A DNA stretch of 42,872 nucleotides from an uncultured Desulfobacteraceae bacterium. Lineage in GTDB: Bacteria > Desulfobacterota > Desulfobacteria > Desulfobacterales > Desulfatirhabdiaceae. A program made the position numbers and the translations under genes. Of the stretch, positions 1-8,690 are shown piece after piece (position 1 is the stretch's first letter; every line of letters begins with the position of its first letter). The notes beneath the pieces are model-generated. The model did not search any database. It saw nothing but the letters and a program-made list of their open reading frames with translations, and was not told where the DNA came from. The DNA lies in contig CAJBLH010000145.1 in NCBI GenBank assembly GCA_903953895.1, positions 1 to 42,872 on the forward strand, given 5' to 3'.

Positions 1-97
<97 letters not shown>

Positions 98-110
98 AAA
101 TCTTTATATA

Positions 111-141
111 AAGCCTGTCATCTTTGATGACAGGCTTTTTT
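111..141 (+). terminator. Intrinsic terminator of the rRNA operon
   Basis: AAGCCTGTCA and TGACAGGCTT form a perfect 10-bp stem around the loop TCTTTGA, followed by a T run. It lies about 14 bases after the 5S gene, the usual place for an rRNA operon terminator. Confidence 0.93.
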
Positions 142-381
142 GATTTTTAACGCTCTCGCACACAGCGTTTTCTGAACACTCCGCATAAATAAACTCTTCC
201 GCTGTTCCGACCTGCAATGCAGCGTAACGCAGCATCCGGACTTTTTACGAAACCGTCCGCATTTGTAATAGAATTGTCTCACCCCATATCTTTTTTGCTT
301 TTAAATACAATCCTCCGTAATATATCCATAAATAAAAAATAATCAAACTGCTGTGCGAGTTTAAAGTATGGGGGGGAGCTT

Positions 382-1461
382 ATGAATTTTCCTGAACTTA
401 AAATCGGCGATCTTGTCTGCCGCATTCCGATAATTCAGGGCGGAATGGGGGTTGGTATCTCCATGTCCGGACTTGCGTCGGCTGTGGCGAATGAAGGGGG
501 AATCGGTGTAATAGCCGGGGCCATGGTAGGTATTGATGAGCCCGATATTACGGATAATCCGGTTGCCGCCAATGTCAGAGCATTGAAGCAGATGATCCAT
601 AAAGCCAGAGTGCTGACCAGCGGTATCATCGGCGTCAATATCATGTTTGCTCTGACGCATTACGCGGATCTGGTAAAAGCTGCCGTCGATGAGGGTGTTG
701 ACATTATCTTTTCCGGCGCCGGTCTGCCGATGGATTTACCCGGATATCTGAAAAACGGAGCGCGGACCAAGCTGGTTCCTATCGTTTCATCAGCCCGGGC
801 CGCTAAGCTGATTTGCCAGAAGTGGCTGTCTAAATTCAATTATCTACCAGATGCGTTTGTTGTAGAAGGTCCAAAAGCCGGGGGCCATCTAGGATTTAAA
901 AATGACCAAATCGATGATCCGGCTTTTGCCATCGAAAACCTGGTCGTTGAAGTGATCGATGCTGTTGGACCGATCGGCGCTGCGCGGGGTGTTACGGTTC
1001 CGGTCATCGCCGCCGGAGGCATTTATTCCGGTGCAGACATCCAAAAGTTTTTAAAGCTCGGTGCTGCTGGTGTCCAGATGGGAACCCGCTTTGTGGCGAC
1101 CCATGAATGTGATGCCAGTCTGGATTTTAAAAAAACATACATCGAGGCCAAAAAAGACGATTTGATTATCATCAAAAGCCCGGTGGGAATGCCGGGTCGG
1201 GCTCTGCGCAACCAGTTTTTAAGAGAAGTGGATAACGGCAACAAAACCCCCTTCACTTGTCCTTACCACTGTATCAAAACCTGTGACCGCACCAAAAGTC
1301 CCTACTGCATCGCGCTGGCCTTAGCCTGTGCCCGCAAAGGGAAATTTAAAAATGGCTTTGCCTTTGCCGGAGCCAACGCTTATCGGATTGATAAAATCAT
1401 ATCCGTTAAGGAGTTGATCTCATCGTTGAAAGCGGAGTTTGATCTGGCCAGCTCCTGCTGA
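382..1461 (+). CDS. Nitronate monooxygenase / FabK-like FMN flavoprotein
   Basis: A 359-residue TIM-barrel flavoprotein of the nitronate monooxygenase (2-nitropropane dioxygenase) family. The N terminus has the family's IIQGGMGVGISM block with the AVANEGGIGVI turn; VEGPKAGGHLG lies near residue 160; AAGGIYSG and GAAGVQMGTRF form the FMN phosphate site near residues 211-240. Members oxidise alkyl nitronates or act as enoyl-ACP reductases; the sequence does not decide between these. The start ATG follows a strong GGGGGGAG ribosome site. The C-terminal part holds a cysteine cluster (C293, C297, C301, C309, C316) that could bind metal, which is an inference. The gene stands alone, downstream of an rRNA terminator and convergent with the GlcD-like gene. 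Confidence 0.88.
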   Translation: MNFPELKIGDLVCRIPIIQGGMGVGISMSGLASAVANEGGIGVIAGAMVGIDEPDITDNPVAANVRALKQMIHKARVLTSGIIGVNIMFALTHYADLVKAAVDEGVDIIFSGAGLPMDLPGYLKNGARTKLVPIVSSARAAKLICQKWLSKFNYLPDAFVVEGPKAGGHLGFKNDQIDDPAFAIENLVVEVIDAVGPIGAARGVTVPVIAAGGIYSGADIQKFLKLGAAGVQMGTRFVATHECDASLDFKKTYIEAKKDDLIIIKSPVGMPGRALRNQFLREVDNGNKTPFTCPYHCIKTCDRTKSPYCIALALACARKGKFKNGFAFAGANAYRIDKIISVKELISSLKAEFDLASSC

Positions 1462-1675
1462 AATGTCTGCCCCTGGAATATCCCCCAACGCCAGACCGGG
1501 GCGGGGCTGGCTTGACGAATTTTATGTCACCCATTACCTGCACTATCTGGCTGCGGCCATGCTGCTGGGGATTGTATTCGGCAGGGTCGCCCGAGTACCT
1601 GATCACACTTCGCAGTCTGTATCGCAGCACGGCTTCCGGGTGGATTGGGTTGAAAAATCAGGGTCTCAGCTATAA
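1462..1675. other. Intergenic gap between convergent genes, possible coding remnant
   Basis: No complete gene is seen. On the plus strand a frame ending at the TAA at 1677-1679 reads ...SPEYLITLRSLYRSTASG and then WIGLKNQGLSYN. This has a plausible protein-like composition but no start or ribosome site. It may be the tail of a decayed gene. No terminator hairpin with a T run was found. Confidence 0.3.
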
Positions 1676-3052
1676 CTAAAAAATCTTGTCCGGATTCATG
1701 AGCCACTTGGGATCAATCGCTTCCTTGATCCGGCGCATCAGGTGATAGCTTTCGCCATGCTCCAGTTCCATAAATTTTCGCTTGCCAATACCTACCCCAT
1801 GTTCACCCGTACAGGTGCCCCCGACAAGAACGGCTTTTTCCACGACGGCATGGTTGATGGCTTCCAGTTTCGACCATTCTGGCGTATCCGCGGGGTCTCC
1901 CACGAGTACCACATGCAGGTTGCCGTCTCCGGCGTGTCCGAAAACATACCCGATAACACCGTATTCATTCACGAGATTCTGAGAAAACACCACCATTTCA
2001 GGATAACGGGAAATGGGTACTGCAGCATCGACGATCAGGGTCTGTTTTTTCGTATGCGCCCGATGAATTGTCTCCCATGCCTCATGACGGGCGCGCCACA
2101 GGTCTTTGCGGGCCCCTTCTTCGGTCTCGAATGTAAACCCCACGGCGCCGCAATCCTCGCAAACCTCTCTGGCTAGTTCGGCGGTATCCTGTAACACGTT
2201 TTGACTGATACCGTGAAACTCGCAGAACAGGGAAGGTTCCTCCGGCAGTCCAAGATGCTTTTCACGGTTCATCAATTGGATCAGTCCGGGGGGCAGAAGC
2301 TCGAGCGCCGCAGGACCAAGACCCGATCCGATCATCAATGCCACGGCCCGGGAGGCGCTTTCCAAGTCTTTAAAACGGACGGTAGCCGCCAGAAAATGAC
2401 TGGGAATGCCGGTCAGGCGAAGTGTGGCTTCGGTGACGATTCCAAGTGTTCCTTCCGATCCGACAAAAAGCCGAGTGAGGTCATAGCCTGATGAAGATTT
2501 TGGCGCTTTGCATCCAGTGTGGATAATTCCTCCTTCGGGCAGCACAACCGTCAGGCGCATGACATAATCGCGGGTAGCCCCGTATTTGACGGTCTGAACC
2601 CCGGATGCGTTGTTGGCGATCATTCCGCCGATGGTGGCATCGGCCCCCGGGTCCGGTGGGAAAAAGAGCCCGTGCTTGCCGGCCTGGCGATTCAGCTCTT
2701 TGCGGAGAACACCTGGCTCCACATCGGCCTGAAGATCCTGGGGACGGATATCCAGGATGCGATTCATGAGGGTCAGGTCTACCACAAGTCCACCCCGCGT
2801 GGGTACGGGATTGCCTTCGGTGCTGGTTCCCGCTCCCCAGGGTGTGGTCGGAACATCATTGGCATATGCCCACGAAAGAATGTGCGATACTTCATCTGTT
2901 GTAATCGGCCAGATGATTCCGGCCGGAAGTGATCCCTCGTGAAACGATATATCGCGGCGGTGAAGTTCGCGGTTGGACTGTCCGGTAGAGAATCGATCCG
3001 CAGCAACCAGGGCGGACAGATCGGCGATATGGCGGGATGTGAATGTTTCCAT
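1676..3052 (-). CDS. FAD-linked oxidoreductase, GlcD / D-lactate dehydrogenase type
   Basis: A 458-residue FAD-binding protein of the GlcD/DLD family, which oxidises 2-hydroxy acids such as glycolate or D-lactate to 2-oxo acids. The FAD_binding_4 domain occupies about residues 40-220, with PWGAGTSTEGNPVP, PDPGADATIGGMIANNASG and GSEGTLGIVTEA. The C-terminal FAD-oxidase domain has GHAGDGNLHVVLVGDP and the closing GEHGVGIGKRKFM motif. The ATG at 3052 is preferred to an upstream TTG because AAAGGAG lies just before it. There is no Fe-S (GlcF-like) partner beside it, so the electron acceptor is unknown. It lies directly downstream of a TRAP transporter on the same strand, which suggests its substrate is imported by that system. 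Substrate identity is inference. Confidence 0.9.
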   Translation of the reverse strand: METFTSRHIADLSALVAADRFSTGQSNRELHRRDISFHEGSLPAGIIWPITTDEVSHILSWAYANDVPTTPWGAGTSTEGNPVPTRGGLVVDLTLMNRILDIRPQDLQADVEPGVLRKELNRQAGKHGLFFPPDPGADATIGGMIANNASGVQTVKYGATRDYVMRLTVVLPEGGIIHTGCKAPKSSSGYDLTRLFVGSEGTLGIVTEATLRLTGIPSHFLAATVRFKDLESASRAVALMIGSGLGPAALELLPPGLIQLMNREKHLGLPEEPSLFCEFHGISQNVLQDTAELAREVCEDCGAVGFTFETEEGARKDLWRARHEAWETIHRAHTKKQTLIVDAAVPISRYPEMVVFSQNLVNEYGVIGYVFGHAGDGNLHVVLVGDPADTPEWSKLEAINHAVVEKAVLVGGTCTGEHGVGIGKRKFMELEHGESYHLMRRIKEAIDPKWLMNPDKIF

Positions 3053-3144
3053 ACTCTCTTCGTCTCCTTTACCGTTCAAAGTCAGTGGTAAACGGTGAGC
3101 GTTCAGATTGCTTCAGAATAATATAGATTTTGGCAGAAATCATC

Positions 3145-4449
3145 TTAATGATAAATCAATGAAGGCAGCCACAAAGTGATAGGCGGCCAGAAGCAGGCAA
3201 TCAACAGCGCTGCTATGGCTGCAGCGACCAGCGGCATGACCGCGCGGCCGACATCTCCCAGCGGTACGCCGGAAATACCACAACTGACAAAAAGACATAT
3301 TCCCACCGGCGGGGTCAGCATGCCGATGGCCAGATTGACGACCATCAAGACGCCGAACTGAACCGGATCCACTTCCATCTGAGGCGTTAATGCCGCCAGA
3401 ACCGGAACCAGCAGTATCAGGGCCGCCGTTGTTTCCATGACACAGCCGATAACAAGCAGTGCCGCCATGACCAGAAGCAGGAGTCCCCAGGGCGGCAGAC
3501 CCAAGGCGGCCACCGCAGAGCCCAGCAGTTGAGTCGTTTGTTTCATGGCGACCAGCCAGGTAAACACCTTGGCCATGGAAATAATAAAGAGAATGGTGGC
3601 TGCCGTGATCTGGGAGCGGACAATGAGTGTTGGCATATCCTTCCATTTCAGCTCGCGGTTGAAGACCATGCTGACGACCAGGGCATAGAAGACAGCCAGA
3701 GCCGCCGCTTCGGTGACCGTAACGATTCCTGAAAGAATCCCGCCCAGCACGATGACCGGAGCGCCAAGCGCCCAGAAAGCTTCTTTCAGCGTCTGCCATA
3801 CCCGTTGCAGTGAAAAGTGCACCCGGACCCCGTATCCTTTTTGCCAGCATATCCAGATCGATACGGCCATAAAGGAACCGCCGAAAAGAACCCCGACCAG
3901 TATCCCGCCGGCAAAGAGTCTGGCGATGGAAACATTGGTTAAAAAACCAAAAATCACCATGGGAATGGATGGCGGGATGATGACGCCGATCGAGCCGCCT
4001 GCAGCGACCACAGCGGCGGCAAAGGCCGGCGGATAGCCCTGGCGGATCATTGCAGGGATAACGACGGCTCCGATGGCAGCGGTGTCTGCGGCTGCAGAGC
4101 CCGATATTCCGGCAAAAAACATGGACGCCACAATACAGGCGCATGCCAGGCCTCCCGGAGCCCACCCGACCAGGCTGTCTGAAAAATCGATGAGCTGCCG
4201 GGAGATTCCTCCTGTTTCCATGATCGATCCGGCCAGCATAAATAAAGGCACGGCCAGAAGATCGAAAGAATCCACACCGGCAAAAAGCAGTTGGACGATG
4301 GTCTGGCCCAGTGCAGAGAGTTGAACGCCTGCTGGAAAAACGCCCGGAGTCAGCATGAGTCCGATGGCCGGAAGACCGATGGATAAAGCAATGGGAAGCC
4401 CCAGGGCGATCAGCAGGAAAAGCAGTGCAAACAGCAGAATGACCGTCAT
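3145..4449 (-). CDS. dctM: TRAP transporter large permease (DctM)
   Basis: A 434-residue, highly hydrophobic protein with about twelve membrane segments: the DctM subunit of a TRAP (tripartite ATP-independent periplasmic) carboxylate transporter. Family features include the N-terminal LLIALGLPIALSIGLPA helix, DLLAVPLFMLAGSIMETGG, FFAGISGSAAADTAAIG and the IPPSIPMVIFG loop. It forms the ion-driven translocation pathway and works with DctQ and the periplasmic DctP. Its ATG overlaps the DctQ stop in an ATGA (4 bp), a sign of translational coupling. It is the last gene of the TRAP block, 92 bases ahead of the GlcD-like gene on the same strand. Confidence 0.96.
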   Translation of the reverse strand: MTVILLFALLFLLIALGLPIALSIGLPAIGLMLTPGVFPAGVQLSALGQTIVQLLFAGVDSFDLLAVPLFMLAGSIMETGGISRQLIDFSDSLVGWAPGGLACACIVASMFFAGISGSAAADTAAIGAVVIPAMIRQGYPPAFAAAVVAAGGSIGVIIPPSIPMVIFGFLTNVSIARLFAGGILVGVLFGGSFMAVSIWICWQKGYGVRVHFSLQRVWQTLKEAFWALGAPVIVLGGILSGIVTVTEAAALAVFYALVVSMVFNRELKWKDMPTLIVRSQITAATILFIISMAKVFTWLVAMKQTTQLLGSAVAALGLPPWGLLLLVMAALLVIGCVMETTAALILLVPVLAALTPQMEVDPVQFGVLMVVNLAIGMLTPPVGICLFVSCGISGVPLGDVGRAVMPLVAAAIAALLIACFWPPITLWLPSLIYH

Positions 4450-4925
4450 TTCCCGCTCCGTTCAAAAGTCGTTGCCAGGTCCGACAGCACATGCACGATG
4501 AAAACCATCGACGATATCGGGATGACGGCAAAGGGAATCGACATGGGAATTTGCAAAGAAGCCGTCGTATGCTGCCACGCCTTGATCGTGTAGACGGTTC
4601 CAAACCAGGCAAGAATGCAGAAGCATGCAAGGGTTGCCACTTGCAGTGCCACAACGATAATTTTCTGGATGGATGGGCCCAGGCTGTGCCCGATACCCTT
4701 GAGCCCGATAAAGCTCATTCGTTTGTAGGCCGCTGTTCCACCGAGAAAGGTGATGGCCACCAGCAGATGGCGGCTGACTTCCTCGGACCAGCCAAGAGAA
4801 GCGCCGATATATCGTGAGAGTACCTGCGTAAAGAGGATGAGGCAGATGCTTGTGCCGATCACCAGCAGAATTTTCTCGACAATGGCGTTGATCCACAGGC
4901 TTATGCGTTGTAACAACAATATCAT
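4446..4925 (-). CDS. dctQ: TRAP transporter small permease (DctQ)
   Basis: A 159-residue protein with four predicted membrane helices, the small DctQ subunit that scaffolds DctM. The family signature is visible as LSRYIGASLGWSEEVSRHLLVAITFLGG around residues 37-65. It sits between DctP and DctM, overlapping DctM by 4 bp. The start ATG at 4925 follows an AGG-type ribosome site 5 bases upstream. Confidence 0.93.
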   Translation of the reverse strand: MILLLQRISLWINAIVEKILLVIGTSICLILFTQVLSRYIGASLGWSEEVSRHLLVAITFLGGTAAYKRMSFIGLKGIGHSLGPSIQKIIVVALQVATLACFCILAWFGTVYTIKAWQHTTASLQIPMSIPFAVIPISSMVFIVHVLSDLATTFERSGK

Positions 4926-4968
4926 GTCAACCTGTCTTATCTTCCGGGCTGGATGCTGATTTCGAGCT

Positions 4969-5943
4969 TTACTTTACCAACTTGCGGATTTCTTCGATGA
5001 TTTTGCGGGTATCCCCAGTGGTTGCATCCACAACAGGAGCCGTTACTTTCCGAAAGGCTTCGATATCCGGACGCTCTTCGACCTGCATGCCGGCATCCCT
5101 GAGTTCTGCGATTTGCCTGGCCTCGTTATCCCGGATATAGGCGCGGCCTTTCAATGATGCTGTTCGCGCCGCATCCATGATGACCTTTCGGTCGGTTGCG
5201 GGCAGATTGTCCATAAAGGATTTATTGGCCACAAAGACCAGGGCCGAATATACATGCCGGGTCATGGAAAGGAATTTTTGTCCGGCTTCGTTGAGTTTGG
5301 ACCCATAAATTACGGAGATGGGATTTTCCTGGCCATCGATGACCCCCTGTTGCAGTGCCGTGAAGATGGGCCATGCCATGGGAGTGGGATTGGCGCCGAT
5401 GGCTCGCCAGATAGCCAGGTGGGTAGGTGCTTCCATAGTTCGGATTTTTAAACCTTTGGCATCTTCCGGCGTTTTGATGGGACGCTTGGAATTGGTGACA
5501 TTCCGGAAACCATTATCCAGAAAATGAAGGGCCGTGAAGCCGGCCTTTTCGAACCGTTTGGCGAAATCCTGGCCGATGGGGCCGTCCAGAGCAAGGTCGG
5601 CAGCTTCGTAGGAAGGAAGCAGAAACGGCATTTCCAATGCCTTGATTTCAGGAACGAAAGCCTCGATGGGGCCGGTGGTGCAAACAGACATCTGGGTGGC
5701 GCCGACCTGTATCTGCTGCAGGGCCTGGGTCTCACTTCCCAGCGCAGCCGAGTGATGAACAATGATGGCGTATTTGCCGGGGATGACTTTGTCGATTTCT
5801 TCCCTGAACCAATTGGCTGCCCGGGTGTGTACGAGTTCCGGGCTCGTGACGATGGCAATGTTGATCTGTGTTTCGGCTAGTGCTATGCCAGCAAAAGCGG
5901 TTAGGAAAGCTGTAATGATAACCGCGTTCATATAAAAACGCAT
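4969..5943 (-). CDS. dctP: TRAP transporter periplasmic binding protein (DctP)
   Basis: A 324-residue substrate-binding protein. Residues 1-23 are a typical signal peptide ending ALA|ET. The DctP fold is recognisable from ELVHTRAANWFREEIDKV, the GLKIRTMEAPTHL segment with the conserved arginine that clamps a carboxylate, and FTALQQGVIDGQENP near residue 190. The ATG at 5943 is chosen over an upstream in-frame start because AAAGGAGA lies 7 bases before it and the signal peptide begins there. DctP delivers substrate to DctQM. With a hydroxyacid dehydrogenase downstream, a hydroxy- or keto-carboxylate substrate is a reasonable guess. Confidence 0.93.
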   Translation of the reverse strand: MRFYMNAVIITAFLTAFAGIALAETQINIAIVTSPELVHTRAANWFREEIDKVIPGKYAIIVHHSAALGSETQALQQIQVGATQMSVCTTGPIEAFVPEIKALEMPFLLPSYEAADLALDGPIGQDFAKRFEKAGFTALHFLDNGFRNVTNSKRPIKTPEDAKGLKIRTMEAPTHLAIWRAIGANPTPMAWPIFTALQQGVIDGQENPISVIYGSKLNEAGQKFLSMTRHVYSALVFVANKSFMDNLPATDRKVIMDAARTASLKGRAYIRDNEARQIAELRDAGMQVEERPDIEAFRKVTAPVVDATTGDTRKIIEEIRKLVK

Positions 5944-6121
5944 AGAATGTCTCCTTTTCGCTAAAATATGTGATGGAAATGAGTTCATCTGCTGCCGCAC
6001 CGATTGATATCGAGACTAATTATGCAGTAATTGAGGGTGCCCGCATTGTCAAGATAAAACTGGATTTACGATATCACGGCGGTCAAGAGTACAATATGTA
6101 CGTGCCGTTCCTTTGAATTTA

Positions 6122-7852
6122 TTACATTTCCACCAGCAGCAGCCATCCGGAACACAGGATGATGGTGATGATCATCGGGATAAAGGCCGCCTTCAGATAA
6201 GCCATGAAGGAGATGGGATAGCCCGCCCGCTCGGCCATGCCAACAGTAACCACATTGGCGCTGGCCCCGATCATGGTGCCGTTGCCGCCCAGGCAGGCTC
6301 CCAACGCCAATGCCCACCACAAGATGCCGCTCTGGGCTCCGGGAATGGCTGTTGTCAGATATCCCACGATCGGCAGCATGGTGGCGGTGAACGGGATGTT
6401 GTCGAGGATGGCGGAGGCTATGGCCGATACCCACAGAATCATGAGAACTGCGACAGTGAGGTTTCCCTGGGAGATATCCTTGACCCAGCCGGCGATGATC
6501 TGGATCAGGCCGGTTTCCTCTGCCCCGGCAACGACCATGAAAAGCATGATGAAAAAAATCAGCGTGGGCCACTCGATTTCTTTTTCAAGCATTTCGACGA
6601 TGTCCACCCTGCTGATCGCCATCAATATGGCTGCTCCGATCATGGCGGCGATACTGGGCTCCATATGCAATATGCCGTGAATGATAAAAAGAAAAATGAC
6701 AATCCCGAGAGTGGTTCCGCATTGAATCAACAGACTCTTGTTGGTAATTTTGTATTCATCCCGAAGCTTTTCGATCATCTTTCCTACGTCTCCCACCTGG
6801 GCCTTGAGGTAGTCTTTTTTGTACCAGTACAGAAAATAAATCATGACAAATACAAGGCAGATCATATTGATGAGAGACATATTCTTGATAAAATCAACAA
6901 AAGACAGTTTGGCGTAGGATCCGATCATGATATTGGGGGGATCGCCGATCAGAGTAGCGGCGCCGCCGACGTTGGAGGCGAAGACCTCGGGCATCAGCAG
7001 GGAAATCGGGTTGATCTTTAATGTCAGCGCGATTTCGATGGTTACTGGAATGATCAGGAGCATGGTTGTAACGTTGTCTAAAAATGCTGATGTCACGGCG
7101 GTGATGAACATGAGGATGGCCGCCAGAACAAAAACGTTGCCTTTAGCCATTTGATAGGACTTATAGGCCATCCACTGGAAAACACCGGTTTTTTTCATGA
7201 CTCCGACGATCATCATCATGGCCATTAATAGAAAGATAACGTTCATGTCGATGGCGTGAATGGCCTCTTCGTATGTCAGAATGACAAAGTTCGGGTTGAA
7301 CGATCCCGCAGTGTAGGTAATGGCAAGAAGAACCGATGCGCCCAGAAAAGCCGCCAGGGTACGGTGCATAAGCTCAAAAGCAATCAGTGCATAGACGATA
7401 ATTAAAACGAGGCTGGCGATCCAGAAAGCGGGGGTGATGGCCCGGATCAGGCTGAAATTGCGCTGAGCCAGGTAGTGGTCCACGCCGTTTTCATCGCCTT
7501 GCTCCCAAACGATGTTCATCAGAGAAATATGTCCCGAGTTTTTAAAGGAAGGTTTTTCCGCTTCTATCTGTATTTTTGCTCCGGCCAGCGAGCCTTTGGG
7601 CAAAGTCAGCTCCGCTTTATAACCACCTGATATTGAAGTGGTTACTTCCTCTTTGATATGTATCTTCTTGCCATTTAAAAAAAACTGGAGAGCCACATCT
7701 TTCAGGGGTTTCCCCTGATCGTTGGTAATGGTTCCGGTCACCACCAGGATATCGGTCGGATCACTGCCGGCATGTACCACAGCCACGGAGGCCAGTTCCA
7801 TGACCATCAGCCAGATCAGAAGCGCCCCCATCATTAATTTATTTTTTGTCAT
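6122..7852 (-). CDS. ArsB/NhaD-type anion permease with N-terminal secreted beta domain (copy A)
   Basis: A 576-residue protein: signal-like helix (residues 1-27), a periplasmic domain of about 110 residues resembling carboxypeptidase regulatory/Ig-like folds (VVTGTITNDQGKPLKDVALQ, then TTSISGGYKAEL), and an ion-transporter-superfamily permease from about residue 140. Permease motifs are LDNVTTMLLIIP, NVGGAATLIGDPPN, LDNIPFTATMLP and GNGTMIGASANVV. Members exchange or co-transport anions or Na+ (ArsB, NhaD, SLC13); the substrate cannot be read. The ATG at 7852 matches the start of copy B at 12143-13873, which has the same length and is nearly identical through the permease half. An orphan DctQ gene lies 78 bases upstream, probably in the same operon. 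A start further upstream is possible but has no ribosome site. Confidence 0.85.
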   Translation of the reverse strand: MTKNKLMMGALLIWLMVMELASVAVVHAGSDPTDILVVTGTITNDQGKPLKDVALQFFLNGKKIHIKEEVTTSISGGYKAELTLPKGSLAGAKIQIEAEKPSFKNSGHISLMNIVWEQGDENGVDHYLAQRNFSLIRAITPAFWIASLVLIIVYALIAFELMHRTLAAFLGASVLLAITYTAGSFNPNFVILTYEEAIHAIDMNVIFLLMAMMMIVGVMKKTGVFQWMAYKSYQMAKGNVFVLAAILMFITAVTSAFLDNVTTMLLIIPVTIEIALTLKINPISLLMPEVFASNVGGAATLIGDPPNIMIGSYAKLSFVDFIKNMSLINMICLVFVMIYFLYWYKKDYLKAQVGDVGKMIEKLRDEYKITNKSLLIQCGTTLGIVIFLFIIHGILHMEPSIAAMIGAAILMAISRVDIVEMLEKEIEWPTLIFFIMLFMVVAGAEETGLIQIIAGWVKDISQGNLTVAVLMILWVSAIASAILDNIPFTATMLPIVGYLTTAIPGAQSGILWWALALGACLGGNGTMIGASANVVTVGMAERAGYPISFMAYLKAAFIPMIITIILCSGWLLLVEM

Positions 7853-7930
7853 TGCTAAAAAAAATCCTTTCTTGAATGATATAACTCCATTTCGGCCGGC
7901 AAAAAAAAGAAAGTCAAAAAACATTTGATT

Positions 7931-8446
7931 TTATATTGATTTCAACCCGCTGATTTTTTTGGCCTTTTCTGCGGCGACATCCTGGTACAGCACCTGAAGG
8001 GTTCGTATCAGCGTCAATCCGCCCATCAGCGGTATCAATGCATAAAGGCAGACCATCGGAATCTGCATAATGATGGTCGTCTGGCCGGTACTTGCCTGCT
8101 GAATGGCCATCTTCCACCCGTAAACCAGCATGATCAACGAAAATACGATGGTCGCCAGATTGCTGAAAACAATCAAGGGAAATCGGGTTCTGGGAAAGAA
8201 TTGAAGCAACACGTCCACCTTGATCATGGACCTGTTTTTGACCGATACACTTAAACCGATAAAAGTCGTATAGATAAGTACCAGTTTTATGTATTCTTCC
8301 GACCAGGCCAGGGTGTAATTGAAGCCATATCGCAGAACTACATTTGCAAATAAAGCCAGCAGCCCCGTCATAACCATCAGGAAAATGCTCCATTCCTCAA
8401 ACAATGTCAGACCTTTATCCACAGTATTCAGTATCTTTTTCATCAT
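7931..8446 (-). CDS. Orphan TRAP-type small permease (DctQ family)
   Basis: A 171-residue, four-helix protein of the DctQ family. It shows the signature VLRYGFNYTLAWSEEYIKLV followed by the GLSVSVKNRSMIKVDVL stretch. No DctM or DctP gene is next to it; instead the ArsB/NhaD-type permease copy A follows 78 bases downstream. The ATG at 8446 is chosen because AAGGAG lies 8 bases upstream; the next codon is also ATG. The 142-bp repeat with a built-in terminator begins just upstream of the ribosome site, so expression may be attenuated in the leader. It may act as a scaffold for the downstream permease (inference). Confidence 0.85.
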   Translation of the reverse strand: MMKKILNTVDKGLTLFEEWSIFLMVMTGLLALFANVVLRYGFNYTLAWSEEYIKLVLIYTTFIGLSVSVKNRSMIKVDVLLQFFPRTRFPLIVFSNLATIVFSLIMLVYGWKMAIQQASTGQTTIIMQIPMVCLYALIPLMGGLTLIRTLQVLYQDVAAEKAKKISGLKSI

Positions 8447-8461
8447 GTCATATTCTCCTTT

Positions 8462-8603
8462 GCATAAAACTGATTCAGAGCCACGCGGTTTTGTTGCAAT
8501 CCATTGAACACGGTTCCAAATAAAAAAGCCGCTAAACACGAATAAATCGTGATAGCGGCCCGACCATCATAATTCCCTCTGAGAAGACTACGTTCTCAGA
8601 CCC
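8462..8603 (-). repeat. Leader repeat, copy 1 (next to orphan dctQ)
   Basis: This 142-bp unit aligns without gaps to a second unit at 8691-8832. Read on the minus strand it has a perfect 8-bp hairpin (TCTGAGAA/TTCTCAGA, 8578-8600), a linker containing GATGGTCGG, a strong terminator (8522-8559) and a conserved tail ending at the dctQ ribosome site. The arms are conserved while the loop bases differ between copies, which suggests a selected RNA structure. It could be a cis-regulatory leader or a small RNA; I do not recognise a known riboswitch class. Confidence 0.8.
8522..8559 (-). terminator. Intrinsic terminator inside leader copy 1
   Basis: On the minus strand GCCGCTATCACGA pairs with TCGTGTTTAGCGGC, followed by TTTTTTATTT. 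It lies about 75 bases upstream of the dctQ start, so transcription must read through it to express dctQ and permease copy A. This is the layout of an attenuator. Confidence 0.8.
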
Positions 8604-8690
8604 TGGTGAAAATTAAATTTTTCTCTGTTGAATAAGAAAGCGCTGTCAGCGCCCAAAGAGTTTCTTAACCATCCATTTTATTTTCCATTT

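Noticed and set aside
6047-6052. TTGACA on the minus strand upstream of dctP
   Set aside because: No acceptable -10 element at 16-18 bases, so I do not call a promoter.
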